A DNA stretch of 21,461 nt from JBKSMP01 sp964582055 (lineage in GTDB: Bacteria; Verrucomicrobiota; Verrucomicrobiia; Opitutales; UBA9783): positions 1 to 21,461 of the forward strand of contig CAZOPT010000014.1 of NCBI GenBank assembly GCA_964582055.1. The letters run 5' to 3'. The notes beneath the pieces are model-generated. The model did not search any database. It saw only the letters and a list, made by a program, of their open reading frames with translations, and was not told the origin of the DNA. Shown in pieces: positions 7,906 to 15,275 of the stretch. Numbering within the stretch: the first letter of the stretch is position 1; each line of letters opens with the position of its first letter. The position numbers and the translations under genes are program-made.

Positions 7906-9357
7906 ATGAACAATTTAAGTCGCTCGATCCCCGTAAAAAAAGAAATACTCGTTAAAATTATAAAAGCATTTTTATCGGACAATTTTGAAGAACAAGTAAG
8001 CGCAATACCTTATGAATTGTATCCTGAAAAAATAAACAATTCCAAAGATCATGCGATGATTAGAGCAAGAATTTTAGCTGGTTTAGGATTTTCCGTTGAA
8101 GAAACAAAAGAAACCATTTCACTTGCCAAATACGCTGAACAAGCTACCCAAAGAACAGAAATTAACAGTAAACATTTAACAGTCATAAAACCTGCTTGTC
8201 AAGCTTGCCGGTCCAATACCATTTATGTATCCAATTTATGTAAAGGATGTACGGCACACCCTTGCATAAATTCGTGTAAATTTGGTGCTATTGCTATCAT
8301 AAATGGTTGCTCAGTTATCGACGATTCCAAGTGTAAAAAATGCCAAATGTGCATGAAGGCTTGCCCCTATCACGCGATTGTTAAGCTCGCAGTTCCTTGT
8401 GAAGATGCTTGCCCAGTCGGGGCCATGAAAAAAGATGAAGCAGGTTTAGCTCATGTAAATCACGAAAGTTGCATAAATTGTGGCAAATGCATTGCGAGTT
8501 GCCCATTTGGTGCAATTCATGAAAAAAGCCAAATTATCGACATTTTAAAAGCCATTAAAGAAGGCAAAAAAGTTATAGCCATGCTAGCACCAGCGATCGC
8601 AGGTCAATTTCAAGGCAATATTTATCAATTAAAAACTGCCCTTAAACAAGCAGGTTTTTCAGATGTCTATGAAGTTGCCCAAGGCGCAGATGTAACTGCA
8701 CGCAAAGAAGCTGAAGAATTCACAGAAAAATTGAATGAAGGAAAACTGGATCAAACATTCATGACAACTTCCTGTTGTGCGGGGTACAATCAATTTGTAA
8801 AAAAGCATTTACCTGAAATAAAACCTTATGTTTCTACAACCAGTACCCCAGCCTATTACATTTCTGAAATCATTAAAAAAGAAATGCCAGATGCAATAAC
8901 GGTTTTTGTAAGTCCATGCCTTGCTAAACGCACAGAAGGATTGGATAATCCCAATATAAATTATGTCATGAATTGCGAAGAATTAGATGCCTTATTAACC
9001 GCTAAGGACATCGAAATTTCCAAATGTAAAGAAGCTACCTACCCGTTAAAATCCTCTAAACAAGCTCGAAATTTCTGCCTTACAGGAGGTGTAGCTGAAT
9101 CTGTAAAAGCATCCTTAAAAGATGAGAGTGTAATTAAACCTTGTATTATTAATGGTTTGAATAAGGAAACGATAAAGCAATTGAAAACATGTGCAATGAC
9201 AGGCCAATGTGAAGGTGGCTGTAATTTAATTGAAGTCATGTGTTGTGAAGGCGGCTGTATCGGTGGTAATGCAACGCTTAATACTCCCAAAACAGCTAAA
9301 AAACAGATAGACACTTTAGCCAATAATAGCGAGGATATTGATAAACTAAATTCTTAA
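7906..9357 (+). CDS. [FeFe] hydrogenase, monomeric, group B-like
   Basis: Catalyses reversible H2 formation from protons and reduced ferredoxin. After an N-terminal helical region come many cysteines: Cys98/101, Cys112/115/120/124, then two classic [4Fe-4S] sets (Cys143/146/149/153 and Cys189/192/195/199). The H-cluster domain has L1 TTSCCAGY (Cys290, Cys291), L2 SPCLAKRTE (Cys338) and L3 EVMCCEGGCIGG (Cys447, Cys451), so all four H-cluster ligands are present. The 483-residue length and two-ferredoxin layout fit the monomeric group B family. Odd: L1 has Ala-Gly where the family normally has Pro-Gly or Pro-Ala after the Cys pair, L2 begins Ser instead of Met, and L3 has an extra Cys446. The HydE, HydF and HydG maturases are not in the window. 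The gene ends 15 bases from converging acpS. Only A-rich sequence, no clear ribosome-binding site, precedes the ATG. Confidence 0.92.
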   Translation: MNNLSRSIPVKKEILVKIIKAFLSDNFEEQVSAIPYELYPEKINNSKDHAMIRARILAGLGFSVEETKETISLAKYAEQATQRTEINSKHLTVIKPACQACRSNTIYVSNLCKGCTAHPCINSCKFGAIAIINGCSVIDDSKCKKCQMCMKACPYHAIVKLAVPCEDACPVGAMKKDEAGLAHVNHESCINCGKCIASCPFGAIHEKSQIIDILKAIKEGKKVIAMLAPAIAGQFQGNIYQLKTALKQAGFSDVYEVAQGADVTARKEAEEFTEKLNEGKLDQTFMTTSCCAGYNQFVKKHLPEIKPYVSTTSTPAYYISEIIKKEMPDAITVFVSPCLAKRTEGLDNPNINYVMNCEELDALLTAKDIEISKCKEATYPLKSSKQARNFCLTGGVAESVKASLKDESVIKPCIINGLNKETIKQLKTCAMTGQCEGGCNLIEVMCCEGGCIGGNATLNTPKTAKKQIDTLANNSEDIDKLNS

Positions 9358-9372
9358 AAACGAAGGTATTTT

Positions 9373-9747
9373 TTATTTTATCAAGCAGGCAGTTGCTAAT
9401 GCGTAGGTTTTGCAATGAGATAAGGAAATGCTAATGGATTTCAAACGGCGTTCTTGTGCTAACTTTTTCCCTAAAGCATCGAGGTAAACAAAAGGACAAC
9501 CCTTTGAATCTACCAAAACTTCAACAGACGTCCATTTCAAAAATTGACCGATACCCGTACCAAAAGCCTTAGCAACAGCTTCTTTGGCAGCAAAACGAGT
9601 AGCTAAAGAAGGGAAAGGATTAAATTTACTCCAACAATAATTCCATTCGCTTTTAGTAAAAACACGCCCAAGACATTCTTCTTTATGACGAAGAACGAAA
9701 TGTCGAATGCGTTCAATTTCAATAATATCGTTACCAATATATACCAT
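9373..9747 (-). CDS. acpS: Holo-[acyl-carrier-protein] synthase
   Basis: Transfers the 4'-phosphopantetheine arm from CoA to a serine of acyl carrier protein, activating it for fatty-acid synthesis. With ATG at 9745-9747 the protein has 124 residues, normal for AcpS. Seen: IGNDIIEIERI near the start with the magnesium-binding Asp, FTKSEWNYC, and RFAAKEAVAKAFGTGIG with the second metal-binding Glu. C-terminal SISLSHCKTYALATA matches the family's final strand. The frame is open 12 codons further upstream, but those codons lie inside prfB and the family start is at MVYIGND. The TAA of prfB and the ATG of acpS share one base (TAATG), so translation is probably coupled. It works with fabZ and fabI at 18249-19495. 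Confidence 0.94.
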   Translation of the reverse strand: MVYIGNDIIEIERIRHFVLRHKEECLGRVFTKSEWNYCWSKFNPFPSLATRFAAKEAVAKAFGTGIGQFLKWTSVEVLVDSKGCPFVYLDALGKKLAQERRLKSISISLSHCKTYALATACLIK

Positions 9748-10883
9748 TAAACACGTGTTCTGGGTTGCCCGGCACGGAGCCAAGATTCAATAAATAAATC
9801 AAGATCACCATCCATAACGGCTTGCACATTACCAACTTCAACATTTGTACGCAAATCTTTTACCATTTGATACGGCTGAAAAACATAACTACGAATTTGA
9901 TATCCCCAACCGATTTCACCTTTTTCTCCGTAAAAACGCTCCAAAGCAGACCGTTTTTCGTCTTGCATACGTTCAAAAAGGCGCGACTTCAAAACTTTCA
10001 TTGCTGTTAAACGGTTTTTAATCTGTGAACGCTCATTTTGACACGTAACCACTATACCCGTCGGAATATGAGTAATACGAACTGCGGATTCCGTTTTATT
10101 GACATGCTGACCACCTTTTCCACTTGCACGATAGGTATCAATTCGTAAATCCTTATCCTCAATAGGCACTTCAATGTCGTCACTTAATTCCGCCACAACG
10201 TCTACTGCACAAAAGGAAGTGTGACGCTTTTTATTGGCATCAAATGGACTGATTCGTACCAAACGATGGACCCCTCGCTCTGCTTTTAAATACCCATAAG
10301 CATTTTCCCCTTCTACACGAAAGGTAACTCGACTTAAGCCCGCCTCTTCACCATCTTGAAAGGTTTGAATTTCTGTTTGAAATTGATGCTGTTCAGCCCA
10401 ACGGAGATACATCCTAAAAACCATTTGCGACCAATCACACGCTTCAGTACCGCCCGCTCCAGCGTGAATGGTTACAATTGCATTGTTGGCATCCATAGGA
10501 CCTGATAAAAACGTTTTTAACTCTAAAGTGTCTACAAGTTTTTTAGCATTAACAATAGATTGATCCAATTCAAGAGCCCAAGCGGTTTCATCCTCTACCG
10601 ATAAATCACTTTCTTTACAAAACTCTAACATGTCGTAGAGATCTTGAAAAATCTTTTTTCCTTCACGAATAGATTCCAACGCACGTTCAATTTCTTTGGC
10701 TTCTCGTTGAAGCGCTTGAGCTTGGTCTAATTGCCCAGATTGCCAAAAATTATCGTCAGACAATTGCTCACGTATAACATTAAGACGTGCTTCACGACCA
10801 TCAGCATCTAAAAATTTTAAAACCTTCTCCCAACGCTCATTTAAGGTTTCTATCGCTTCTTTTTTCTCTACATCAATTATCAT
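9747..10883 (-). CDS. prfB: Peptide chain release factor 2, without programmed frameshift
   Basis: RF2 recognises UAA and UGA stop codons and triggers release of the finished protein. The 378 residues fit. Seen: GAGGTEACDW, the SPF stop-codon-reading tripeptide at 212-214 in VRISPFDA, and the catalytic GGQ at 257-259 in GKGGQHVNKTESAVR. Unlike most prfB genes it is one continuous frame: where the internal UGA and slippery CUU normally lie (about codon 26), this gene has KFLDADG encoded without a stop. RF2 would therefore not autoregulate by frameshifting. ATG 10883 has no clear Shine-Dalgarno; a promoter lies just upstream. acpS follows with a one-base overlap. Confidence 0.96.
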   Translation of the reverse strand: MIIDVEKKEAIETLNERWEKVLKFLDADGREARLNVIREQLSDDNFWQSGQLDQAQALQREAKEIERALESIREGKKIFQDLYDMLEFCKESDLSVEDETAWALELDQSIVNAKKLVDTLELKTFLSGPMDANNAIVTIHAGAGGTEACDWSQMVFRMYLRWAEQHQFQTEIQTFQDGEEAGLSRVTFRVEGENAYGYLKAERGVHRLVRISPFDANKKRHTSFCAVDVVAELSDDIEVPIEDKDLRIDTYRASGKGGQHVNKTESAVRITHIPTGIVVTCQNERSQIKNRLTAMKVLKSRLFERMQDEKRSALERFYGEKGEIGWGYQIRSYVFQPYQMVKDLRTNVEVGNVQAVMDGDLDLFIESWLRAGQPRTRV

Positions 10884-10895
10884 GAAATTAAAAAG

Positions 10896-10923
10896 AGATT
10901 ATCATAGCCTTATTTTGCGTCAA
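10896..10923 (-). promoter_or_regulatory. Candidate promoter of prfB-acpS
   Basis: On the minus strand TTGACG (10918-10923), a 16-base spacer and TAATCT (10896-10901), ending 12 bases before the prfB ATG. This predicts a leader of about 6 bases. The remainder of the prfB-groEL gap, 10924-11093, shows no gene. Confidence 0.5.
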
Positions 10924-11093
10924 GTGCGAATTACTGTTGTTTGTCAGGTTTTTTACTTCAAATTGTCCGCAAAACGAAACCTACTTTGCATTTACGTTTC
11001 TTGAAAAGATTTTTTACAAAAAATTTTCCTTAAATCCTTTTACCTATTGAATAAAACTATTGCGCATCCGTATAACACAAAGAAGTAAAAGAT

Positions 11094-11129
11094 TTTAGGA
11101 GGGTTTTATCAAAAGAGTCCCCTCCTAAA
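11094..11129 (-). terminator. Terminator of dnaK-groES-groEL
   Basis: On the minus strand TTTAGGAGGG pairs perfectly with CCCTCCTAAA (10 bp) around a 16-base loop and is followed by ATCTTTTACTT. It lies 10 bases after the groEL stop and separates the chaperone operon from prfB. Confidence 0.85.
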
Positions 11130-11139
11130 TTAAGCGGTA

Positions 11140-12777
11140 TTACATCATACCACCCATACCGCCCATGCCACCCATATCTGGAGCTGGTGCAGCAGGTTTA
11201 TCTTCTTGAACTTCTGCGATCATGCATTCTGTTGTCAAAAGTAGACCTGCAACAGAAGCTGCATTTTGAAGCGCTGTACGGGTAACTTTAGTTGGGTCAA
11301 CAACACCAGCCTTGAGTAAATCCTCATAGGTATCAGTTGCAACATTATAACCATAAGCACCGTCATGATTCAAAACTTCACGAACCACTAAAGAACCTTC
11401 AACCCCTGCATTTTCACACAATTGGCGTAAAGGAGCTTCGATAGCACGACGAACGATTTGTGCACCGACCAATTCTTCATCCTTCAAAGAAAGAGCTTCG
11501 ATAGCTTTAGCTGTACGCAATAAAGCAACACTACCACCTGCAGAAATTCCTTCTTCAACTGCAGCACGGGTTGCATGCAAAGCATCTTCAACACGAGTCT
11601 TCTTTTCTTTCATTTCAGGTTCTGTAGCTGCTCCTACATGAATAACGGCAACACCACCAGCGAGCTTAGCCAAACGTTCTTGCAATTTTTCACGATCATA
11701 ATCGGAAGAACTTTCTTCAATTTGATGACGAATTTGTTTTAAACGAGCTTGAATATCTTCTGACTGACCTGCACCTTCAACAATGGTTGTATTTTCTTTA
11801 TCAATTGTAATACGTTTTGCACGACCTAAATCAGACAATTGTACGCTTTCCAATTTAATACCTAAGTCTTCAGAAATGCAACGGCCACCTGTCAATACTG
11901 CAATATCTTCCAACATGGCTTTACGACGATCACCAAATCCAGGAGCTTTAACAGCACAAACATTCAAAGTACCACGTAATTTATTAACAACCAAAGCTGC
12001 TAAAGCTTCACCTTCGATATCTTCAGCAATTAAGAGGAATGGTTTACCAGTCTTAGCAACAGTTTGCAAAAGTGGTAACAAGTCATTCAAGTTGCTAATT
12101 TTCTTTTCGAAAATCAAAATGAAAGCATCTTCCAAAACACATTCCATTGATTCGGAATTATTTACGAAATAAGGACTGATGTAACCTTTATCGAATTGCA
12201 TACCTTCCACAACATCGAGTGTGGTTTCAATGCTTTTATTTTCTTCAACCGTAATAGTACCATCTTTTCCAACTTTATCCATGGCATCAGCAATGATATT
12301 ACCGATTTCAGAATCCCAATTAGCAGAAACGGTAGCGACTTGGCGAATTTCATCACGATTGCTGACATCACGACTATTCTTAGCTAATTCAGCAACTGCA
12401 GCAACAACAGCCTTATCAATACCACGTTTCAAGAAGATTGGATTTGCTCCAGCAGCAACATTCTTTAAACCTTCACGATAAATGGCTTCTGCCAAAACGG
12501 TAGCCGTTGTTGTTCCATCCCCTGCATTATCAGAAGTTTTAGAAGCAACTTCACGTACCATTTGAGCTCCCATGTTCTCAAAAGGATCTTTCAATTCTAC
12601 TTCTTTGGCTACACTAACACCATCCTTAGTAATGGTAGGAGCACCAAATTTCTTTTCTAAAAGAACATTGCGGCCTTTAGGTCCCAACGTTACTTTAACC
12701 GCCTTAGCTAAGGTTGTAACACCTGCTAAAATCTTTTTACGAGCGGCTTCATCAAAATGTAATGTTTTTGCTGTCAT
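11140..12777 (-). CDS. groEL: Chaperonin GroEL (Hsp60)
   Basis: Large subunit of the GroEL-GroES folding chamber, an ATP-driven cytoplasmic double ring. The 545 residues fit. Seen: KVTLGPKGRNVLL with the nucleotide loop, AGDGTTTATVLA carrying the ATPase Asp, the apical domain with ISPYFVN and AEDIEGEALA, GGVAVIHVGA, and the C-terminal GGMGGMGGMM tail. ATG 12775-12777 is preceded by AAGGAAATTT, a usable Shine-Dalgarno. groES ends only 8 bases upstream, so both are read from one mRNA, apparently with dnaK. Nothing is truncated or unusual in the sequence itself. Confidence 0.99.
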   Translation of the reverse strand: MTAKTLHFDEAARKKILAGVTTLAKAVKVTLGPKGRNVLLEKKFGAPTITKDGVSVAKEVELKDPFENMGAQMVREVASKTSDNAGDGTTTATVLAEAIYREGLKNVAAGANPIFLKRGIDKAVVAAVAELAKNSRDVSNRDEIRQVATVSANWDSEIGNIIADAMDKVGKDGTITVEENKSIETTLDVVEGMQFDKGYISPYFVNNSESMECVLEDAFILIFEKKISNLNDLLPLLQTVAKTGKPFLLIAEDIEGEALAALVVNKLRGTLNVCAVKAPGFGDRRKAMLEDIAVLTGGRCISEDLGIKLESVQLSDLGRAKRITIDKENTTIVEGAGQSEDIQARLKQIRHQIEESSSDYDREKLQERLAKLAGGVAVIHVGAATEPEMKEKKTRVEDALHATRAAVEEGISAGGSVALLRTAKAIEALSLKDEELVGAQIVRRAIEAPLRQLCENAGVEGSLVVREVLNHDGAYGYNVATDTYEDLLKAGVVDPTKVTRTALQNAASVAGLLLTTECMIAEVQEDKPAAPAPDMGGMGGMGGMM

Positions 12778-12785
12778 AAATTTCC

Positions 12786-13082
12786 TTATTTGCTAATAAT
12801 TCCCAAAATATCATCTTCACGTAATAAGGTGTATTTTTCGTCACCCAATTTAACTTCTGTTCCACCGTATTTGCTAATTAAAACACGGTCTCCAGCCTTA
12901 ACTTGGAAAGCAATCGTACGACCTTCTTTATCTGTTTTTCCAGTCCCCAAAGCAATTACTTCAGCTTCCTGAGGTTTTTCCTTAGCAGAATCTGGAATAA
13001 TAATTCCACCTTTAATTTGTTCCACATCTTCGACCATTTTTACCAAAACACGGTCTCCAATAGGTTGTATTTTTACTGACAT
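12786..13082 (-). CDS. groES: Co-chaperonin GroES (Hsp10)
   Basis: Forms the seven-membered lid of the GroEL chamber. The 98 residues fit, with IQPIGDRVLVKMVEDVEQIKGG at the N-terminus, the mobile loop GGIIIPDSAKEKPQEAEV, GDRVLISKYGGTEV and the LLREDDILGII end. ATG 13080-13082 is preceded by a strong TTAGGAGAAATT ribosome-binding site. It lies 27 bases after dnaK and 8 before groEL, with no terminator or CIRCE element between, so I read it as the middle gene of a dnaK-groES-groEL operon. Confidence 0.99.
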   Translation of the reverse strand: MSVKIQPIGDRVLVKMVEDVEQIKGGIIIPDSAKEKPQEAEVIALGTGKTDKEGRTIAFQVKAGDRVLISKYGGTEVKLGDEKYTLLREDDILGIISK

Positions 13083-13109
13083 AATTTCTCCTAATTTAAG
13101 ATTAAAAAT

Positions 13110-15062
13110 TTACTTCTTTTCCCCATCATCAACAACTTCGAAATCGGCGTCAACGACATTTCCATCTTCTTTTTTTGCAGAACTTGTATTTGCCTGTTGT
13201 TCAGCTTGCGGATTGGGTTGACCATTCGCTGCCGAAGCATTTGCGTACATAGCACTTCCAATTGCTTGCAACAAATCCATCAATTCTGTTTCTTTGTTTT
13301 TGAGCAATTCAGCATCGGCATCTTTATTCTCTAAAACTTTCTTAATATCAGCAATCTTAGATTCTAAAGATTCCTTTTTATCGGCTGGCAACTTGTCTCC
13401 AAATTCCTTGATTTGTTTCTCAGCTTGATAAACAAGGGTATCTAAACGGTTAAATGTTTCAATCCGATCACGTTCTTTTTTATCTTGCTCGGCAAATTGT
13501 TCTGCCTCTTTACGTAAACGTTCTACCTCTTCATCAGAGAACCCAGACGAACCATTAATAGTAATTTTCTTATCTTTACCGGTCGCAACATCTTTAGCAG
13601 TTACGTGCAAAATTCCACTTGCATCAATATCAAATGTAACTTCAATTTTAGGTTCACCTCGATGTGCCATCGGAATTCCTTCTAAACGGAATACACCCAA
13701 AGTCTTATTATCTTTAGCCAACGAACGTTCCCCTTGAAGGACGTGGATATCGACAGCAGTCTGATTATCAGCATAGGTCGAAAAAGTTTGAGTCTTCTTG
13801 GTCGGAATCGTTGTGTTACGATCAATCATTGGTGTTGAAATTCCACCTGCTGTTTCAATTCCCAAAGTCAATGGTGTTACATCTAGGAGTAAGATATCAT
13901 TGACATCACCTTTCAAAACACCACCTTGAATAGCAGCTCCAATAGCAACAACTTCATCCGGATTAACTCCTTTATGAGCTTGCTTTCCAACTAAGGCATT
14001 AGCTAACTCAACAACTTTAGGTGAACGTGTCATACCACCTACTAAAACCAACTCGTTAATGGCTTTATCATCAATTCCAGCATCTTTTAAACAAGAAAAA
14101 AATGGAGCCTTCAACCGTTCATATAAAGGATCACAGATTTGTTCTAACTTAGAACGTGTTAAGTGTACGTTTAAGTGCTTAGGTCCGCTTGCATCTGCCG
14201 TAATGAAAGGTAAATTTATATCGGTTTCTTGTGCAGACGATAACGCAATTTTAGCCTTTTCTGCTTCTTCCTTTAAACGTTGACGAGCCATTGGATCTTG
14301 ACGCAAATCAATTCCATTTTCTTGTTGGAAGGTATCTGCCAACCAAGTTATAATAGCATCATCCCAGTCATCACCACCTAGTACAGTATCACCATTGGTC
14401 GCTTTTACTTCAAAAACACCATCACCAATTTCCAAAACGGAAATATCAAATGTTCCTCCTCCAACATCAAAAACTGCAATCGTTTCATCCTTTTTCTTAT
14501 CCAAACCATAAGCAAGTGAGGCAGCTGTTGGCTCATTGATAATACGTAAAACTTCCAAACCAGCAATAGAACCAGCATCTTTGGTTGCTTGACGTTGCGA
14601 ATCATTAAAATAGGCAGGAACCGTAATAACTGCTTGTTTAATCGGTTCACCCAAGTAAGCTTCTGCATCAGCCTTTAATTTCGCTAAAACCATAGCAGAA
14701 ATTTGTTCTGGAGCAAAACGTTCAGTTTTATCTCCGACTTCACATTCGATCCAAGCATCACCGTTTTTACCTTCTACAACTTTGTAAGGTAAACCTTGTA
14801 AAGTAGATTTAACCTCATTATACTTGCGTCCAATTAAACGCTTTGCTGAAAAAATAGTATTTTTTGGATTGGTAATCGCCTGACGTTTTGCTGCTTGACC
14901 CACCAAACGTTCACCAGTTTTTGTAAATGCAACAACCGAAGGTGTTGTACGTGCTCCTTCTGCATTTGGAATAACAACCGGTTCACCACCTTCCATAATA
15001 GACATACACGAATTTGTTGTACCAAGATCTATTCCTAAAACTTTTCCTGTAACTTTATTCAT
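13110..15062 (-). CDS. dnaK: Chaperone DnaK (Hsp70)
   Basis: ATP-dependent cytoplasmic chaperone that binds exposed hydrophobic segments. The 650 residues cover the full family: phosphate-1 GIDLGTTNSC, AVITVPAYFNDSQRQATKDAG, NEPTAASLAYG, phosphate-2 FDVGGGTFDIS, LVGGMTRSPKV, the linker region DVTPLTLGIET, the substrate domain, a charged lid, and the terminal EVVDD tail. The start gives MNKVTGKVLGID, some four to five residues longer than the usual terminus; no ATG, GTG or TTG lies in frame between. AGAAGG sits 4 bases before the ATG. grpE and dnaJ are not adjacent; instead groES and groEL follow, which is an uncommon grouping. Confidence 0.99.
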   Translation of the reverse strand: MNKVTGKVLGIDLGTTNSCMSIMEGGEPVVIPNAEGARTTPSVVAFTKTGERLVGQAAKRQAITNPKNTIFSAKRLIGRKYNEVKSTLQGLPYKVVEGKNGDAWIECEVGDKTERFAPEQISAMVLAKLKADAEAYLGEPIKQAVITVPAYFNDSQRQATKDAGSIAGLEVLRIINEPTAASLAYGLDKKKDETIAVFDVGGGTFDISVLEIGDGVFEVKATNGDTVLGGDDWDDAIITWLADTFQQENGIDLRQDPMARQRLKEEAEKAKIALSSAQETDINLPFITADASGPKHLNVHLTRSKLEQICDPLYERLKAPFFSCLKDAGIDDKAINELVLVGGMTRSPKVVELANALVGKQAHKGVNPDEVVAIGAAIQGGVLKGDVNDILLLDVTPLTLGIETAGGISTPMIDRNTTIPTKKTQTFSTYADNQTAVDIHVLQGERSLAKDNKTLGVFRLEGIPMAHRGEPKIEVTFDIDASGILHVTAKDVATGKDKKITINGSSGFSDEEVERLRKEAEQFAEQDKKERDRIETFNRLDTLVYQAEKQIKEFGDKLPADKKESLESKIADIKKVLENKDADAELLKNKETELMDLLQAIGSAMYANASAANGQPNPQAEQQANTSSAKKEDGNVVDADFEVVDDGEKK

Positions 15063-15077
15063 AATACCTTCTTATTT

Positions 15078-15094
15078 TGCAAGAATCGTGCCAA
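15078..15094 (-). promoter_or_regulatory. Sequence matching sigma-54 -24/-12 promoter, ahead of dnaK
   Basis: On the minus strand TTGGCACGATTCTTGCA fits the sigma-54 consensus YTGGCACG-N4-TTGCW at every defined position, with GG and GC spaced correctly. The predicted start (about 15067) is only 5 bases before the dnaK ATG and would leave out the AGAAGG Shine-Dalgarno. Function is therefore uncertain: it may be a real promoter giving a nearly leaderless mRNA, or part of the leader of the sigma-70-type transcript, or a further copy of the TTTGGCAC repeat upstream. Confidence 0.45.
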
Positions 15095-15102
15095 CTTTTA
15101 AA

Positions 15103-15131
15103 ATCCTAGTATTTATGCGGACTTTAAGCAA
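15103..15131 (-). promoter_or_regulatory. Sigma-70-type promoter candidate of dnaK operon
   Basis: On the minus strand TTGCTT (15126-15131), spacer 17, TAGGAT (15103-15108). A start near 15096 gives a leader of about 33 bases that includes the AGAAGG ribosome-binding site. No CIRCE inverted repeat and no sigma-32-type sequence is present in this gap. Confidence 0.45.
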
Positions 15132-15166
15132 AAAATCTTTTTATGAATAGTTTGTAGGCGTCATTT

Positions 15167-15227
15167 TTTGTGCCAAAACGACACATTTATGACACATTTG
15201 TGCCAAATATACCAAATTTGAGCCAAA
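15167..15227. repeat. Phased repeat array in the dnaK/pseudopilin divergent region
   Basis: Three 11-base copies on the plus strand: TTTGTGCCAAA at 15167-15177 and 15197-15207, and TTTGAGCCAAA at 15217-15227. Their spacings are 30 and 20 bases, whole turns of the helix. A degenerate copy ending ACCAAA (15211-15216) lies between the last two, and GACACATTT occurs twice (15180-15188, 15191-15199). The centres lie about 105-155 bases upstream of the predicted sigma-54 start and about 50-105 bases before the pseudopilin gene. This looks like a set of binding sites for one regulator on one face of the DNA. Confidence 0.6.
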
Positions 15228-15240
15228 AGTATTTTAAATA

Positions 15241-15268
15241 TTGCAAAAAAAAGTATAAATTGTAGAAT
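15241..15268 (+). promoter_or_regulatory. Candidate promoter of pseudopilin-gspF operon
   Basis: TTGCAA (15241-15246), spacer 16, TAGAAT (15263-15268), ending 7 bases before the GTG start at 15276. It predicts an essentially leaderless transcript. It lies directly next to the repeat array. Confidence 0.45.
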
Positions 15269-15275
15269 AAATTAT

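Noticed and set aside
9358..9372. Terminator between the hydrogenase gene and acpS
   Set aside because: The gap is only 15 bases and I see no stem; any termination signal would have to lie inside the coding regions.
9748..9783. 12-residue N-terminal extension of AcpS
   Set aside because: It lies inside the prfB coding end; the family start MVYIGND and the TAATG overlap fix the ATG at 9747.
11783..12172. 129-codon open frame opposite groEL
   Set aside because: It is a shadow of conserved groEL sequence on the other strand.
15167..15227. CRISPR-like array
   Set aside because: The repeat unit is only 11 bases with spacings of 20-30; no long repeats, spacers or cas genes are present.
15063..15275. 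CIRCE or sigma-32 heat-shock promoter ahead of dnaK
   Set aside because: I looked for TTAGCACTC-N9-GAGTGCTAA and for CTTGAA/CCCCAT-type boxes; neither is present.
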